Below are positions 5,652-7,745 of a stretch of DNA of 7,745 nucleotides, one piece after another. The position numbers and the translations under genes were made by a program. Positions within the stretch are counted from its first letter, which is position 1, and each line of letters begins with the position of its first letter. The notes under the pieces were generated by a model. The model was not told the origin of the DNA and did no database searches. It saw nothing but the letters and a program-made list of their open reading frames with translations. The DNA is from Candidatus Cloacimonadota bacterium (GTDB lineage Bacteria > Cloacimonadota > Cloacimonadia > Cloacimonadales > TCS61), in contig JAFGEH010000107.1 of NCBI GenBank assembly GCA_016931665.1, positions 1-7,745 on the forward strand. The letters are read 5' to 3'.

Positions 5652-7745
5652 TTAATATTTCCAGTCCAGCTGCAGGCGGAGAGAAGTCTCCCGTTTTTCC
5701 ACGCGGTCGTAATAATATTCACCGGCGGTGGGAATTTCGTTGAATAATCGGAATTCCAGTTCCCGGGTGAGATACTGCTTGTATTTGAATTTCAGGGAAA
5801 GGAACAGATTGGGCGAGATGCGACTGTGCAGGTTGAACCAGTATTTGAAACCCCGGTCACTCTGATTGAAATCCAGTTCGACATCCTCAAAATCCCAGAG
5901 GGAAGCGCCATGTGCCTGCCAGACCGAGAAGGAACCGATGATTTTAAGATTTTCATTAAAATTATGGGTATAGTCGAAGTAGATCATATCGCCGTGAGTT
6001 ACGGAGCCGGCCTGAGCCATATCGGGAGCGCCCGGCACGGCGGGATCGGAAAGAATGGAAAGGTAGGGCGGCTGTGAGACTCTGGTATATACATAACCGA
6101 ACTGGAACCGGTCGAAATTGGAGAGATAGCAGACTACTCCCATTTCGGCCTCATCGGTCTGGGATTTATTTCTTTCCAGGCCATCATCGAATCTCTTGAC
6201 CTGATGTTTATAACGGGGCCGGAAGCGCAGCTGATGCAGGGGGCGGAATTCCAGTTTGGCCTCGAAGCGGATGCCCCTTCTGGCATCGGATCTTCTTTCC
6301 CAGATATCAAGGTAAGCGCTGTTCAGAATGAATTTTTCGTGGAAGCGGTAACGGGTCTCAAAATAGATACCCTTCTCGGCCGAGGGCTGGGCGGAATTGA
6401 GATAAAGGTCGGTCAACAGAGTATTGTTCAGGCCATAGGTCAATCTTTCCAGGACAGTATCGTCGAATCTGGGGCTTTCGGCGAAACTGCGCTGGTAGGG
6501 ATTATCGAAGTTCAGGTCATAATTGCGGTAAAGGGTGAGCAGATAAAGATTTTCAAACTGGGTATAAGCGCTTAAGACTAATGCTTTCGGGTCATCTCCC
6601 AGTTTCCAGAGAGAGCCGTCCAGTTCCATTTCGGCATATTCGCCCTGCAGGGAGGTATTGCCGATAACAGTTCGCCAGTCAAAGCCGTAAACACGGCGGT
6701 AATTGCGATCGCCGTATTGTTCTGATCTGGTGGAATACAGGGAAGTGATCTCCTTATCGGTGATCTTCCATTTTTCTTCTGCATCCTCCGGATCATTGAT
6801 CAGCAGGTATCTCAGGGAATCGGCTCCGGGAATCACGAAATCGCGGTCATAGATAGCTTCATAACCTGTAAAACCGATATGAGAACCGATGAAGGGGGAA
6901 AAGGCCAAATGCCCCCCGATGATATTTTCGGTGAGAGCATCCCGGCGGGGTGCTATCTTCACCTGATTAAAATTGCCCGGATAATTATTGAAGAATTCTT
7001 CGGCTGTTTCCAGTTCATCATTGCTGAAGCGGGTAGTGAGATTGATATAACTCAGGATATAATCGTCATCATCCAGAATCCCGTTATCATTGCTGTCGTA
7101 AACCACGGCATCTTTCTGATCGGAAGAGAAGAAGAAAACAGCGTTGAGATGTTTACGCTGCCAGTCCACTGCCCCACCTCTCAGGGCATATTCGCTGGTA
7201 CTGGAAAGATCGCCAATGATACCTGTGATCTTTTTATCGAAACCATATCCCGTCTTACGCGGGGTATAGAAATCGGTGTTCTCCATAACCAGACCTTCTC
7301 CGAACGTCGCTCGGTAATTGCCTCCATAGATTTTAATGAAATTGTGTCCCCACAGCTGAAATTCCTTTTCGTAACCCACATAGAATTTAGCATCATCCAG
7401 GATGTCGATAATTTCCTTATTAAAAATATCAGATTCCCCCTTACCTGTTTCAGTAAGGAAGCCCGCCTTCCATTCCTGGCGGAAACGTATCCTTAATTTA
7501 TTGGAAACTATAGCTTTATGGTTCTCTAAATTGAAATATCCCCAATAACTCTGAGTTTTAACAGCGGGAGTAGCCGGTTCGGAAGTGGGTGCATCATAGC
7601 GGATCATGGCTTCCCGGTACATATCCTGCGCTTCTTCCGGGTAGGGGGTATCCCTGTATTTCAACTGGTAATCAAGGAAAAGATCCCTTTCTCCCCCAGG
7701 TTCCTGATAATTCACATAGTGTTGAATGTTGGAAGCGCCATAATA
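5652..7745 (-). CDS. Large outer-membrane beta-barrel protein, N-terminus outside window (possible helix-hairpin-helix barrel family)
   Basis: The frame is open to the window edge, giving 697 residues with no start; the GTG at 7715 is only an internal Val, since coding continues upstream with YYGASNIQHYV. From about residue 70 to the end it is a run of amphipathic strands rich in Tyr, Phe, Trp and Arg, such as NKLRIRFRQEWKAGF, ending in LRLQLDWKY, with a terminal aromatic typical of outer-membrane barrels. The segment IKIYGGNYRATFGEGLVMEN (137-156), then SSTSEYALRGGAV, then TENIIGGHLAF and GFTGYEAIYD, matches in order the pattern of large Bacteroidetes barrels that have an N-terminal helix-hairpin-helix DNA-binding domain (their G-D-Y-x-L-x-F-G-Q-G-L and R-F-F-R-G-x-A stretches). 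That comparison is from memory, and the DNA-binding part would lie beyond the window. Residues 217-228 form an EF-hand-like acidic loop. The substrate is unknown. It is the first visible gene of the envelope operon. Confidence 0.75.
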   Translation of the reverse strand, partial: YYGASNIQHYVNYQEPGGERDLFLDYQLKYRDTPYPEEAQDMYREAMIRYDAPTSEPATPAVKTQSYWGYFNLENHKAIVSNKLRIRFRQEWKAGFLTETGKGESDIFNKEIIDILDDAKFYVGYEKEFQLWGHNFIKIYGGNYRATFGEGLVMENTDFYTPRKTGYGFDKKITGIIGDLSSTSEYALRGGAVDWQRKHLNAVFFFSSDQKDAVVYDSNDNGILDDDDYILSYINLTTRFSNDELETAEEFFNNYPGNFNQVKIAPRRDALTENIIGGHLAFSPFIGSHIGFTGYEAIYDRDFVIPGADSLRYLLINDPEDAEEKWKITDKEITSLYSTRSEQYGDRNYRRVYGFDWRTVIGNTSLQGEYAEMELDGSLWKLGDDPKALVLSAYTQFENLYLLTLYRNYDLNFDNPYQRSFAESPRFDDTVLERLTYGLNNTLLTDLYLNSAQPSAEKGIYFETRYRFHEKFILNSAYLDIWERRSDARRGIRFEAKLEFRPLHQLRFRPRYKHQVKRFDDGLERNKSQTDEAEMGVVCYLSNFDRFQFGYVYTRVSQPPYLSILSDPAVPGAPDMAQAGSVTHGDMIYFDYTHNFNENLKIIGSFSVWQAHGASLWDFEDVELDFNQSDRGFKYWFNLHSRISPNLFLSLKFKYKQYLTRELEFRLFNEIPTAGEYYYDRVEKRETSLRLQLDWKY
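7062..7097 (-). other. EF-hand-like acidic loop coding segment within the large barrel
   Basis: The twelve codons read DSNDNGILDDDD, which fits the calcium-loop pattern D-x-N-x-N-G-x-L-D-x-x-D of EF-hands, dockerins and thrombospondin type 3 repeats, with acidic or amide residues at loop positions 1, 3, 5, 9 and 12, Gly at 6 and Leu at 8. There is one copy, apparently in an extracellular loop between strands. Flanking helices of a true EF-hand are not evident, so it is called by loop pattern only. Confidence 0.5.

Noticed and set aside
5630..5722. A longer start for the FadL-like protein at 5722, overlapping the large barrel gene.
   Set aside because: The extra 31 residues are not signal-like, whereas the ATG at 5629 has GGAGG at ideal spacing and begins directly with a signal peptide.
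6879..7496. A 205-codon plus-strand open frame opposite the large barrel gene.
   Set aside because: It lies within a continuous minus-strand gene with clear beta-barrel character and has no ribosome binding site or family motif.

Overview
The window carries six protein-coding genes, all on the minus strand, packed with gaps of 9-22 bases or an 8-base overlap except for one 160-base break. It suggests a diderm (Gram-negative) bacterium: two products are outer-membrane beta-barrels ending in an aromatic residue, and a third is an exported phosphatase. The barrel types resemble those of the Fibrobacteres-Chlorobi-Bacteroidetes superphylum and relatives (Cloacimonadota-like lineages are one possibility). 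That placement is an impression from protein style, not a phylogenetic result.

Read in the direction of transcription (right to left), the first block runs from 7745 to 2543. It holds a large outer-membrane barrel protein whose N-terminus lies beyond the window, then a FadL/OMPP1-like barrel protein, then an exported 5'-nucleotidase-family phosphatase. The spacing (22 and 9 bases, with Shine-Dalgarno sequences beside or overlapping the upstream stop) supports one operon for the cell envelope. The large barrel resembles a Bacteroidetes family that often begins with a helix-hairpin-helix DNA-binding domain. If that domain exists upstream, the block could be a system for capturing and dephosphorylating extracellular nucleic-acid material. 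This is a hypothesis only.

A 160-base AT-rich gap (2383-2542) holds a plausible sigma70-type promoter and no clear terminator. The second block follows: a 273-residue HEAT/ARM-repeat protein distantly like AlkD, a membrane-anchored protein with three YbbR repeats (CdaR-like), and the first 215 codons of tsaD, which makes the universal t6A37 tRNA modification. tsaD overlaps the YbbR gene by 8 bases. The three look co-transcribed and cytoplasm/inner-membrane directed.

No RNA gene, mobile element, CRISPR array or direct-repeat system was seen. The most interesting details are a substituted nucleobase-binding loop in the phosphatase, an EF-hand-like Asp-rich loop inserted in the large barrel, and the coupling of tsaD to a YbbR protein and a HEAT-repeat protein.
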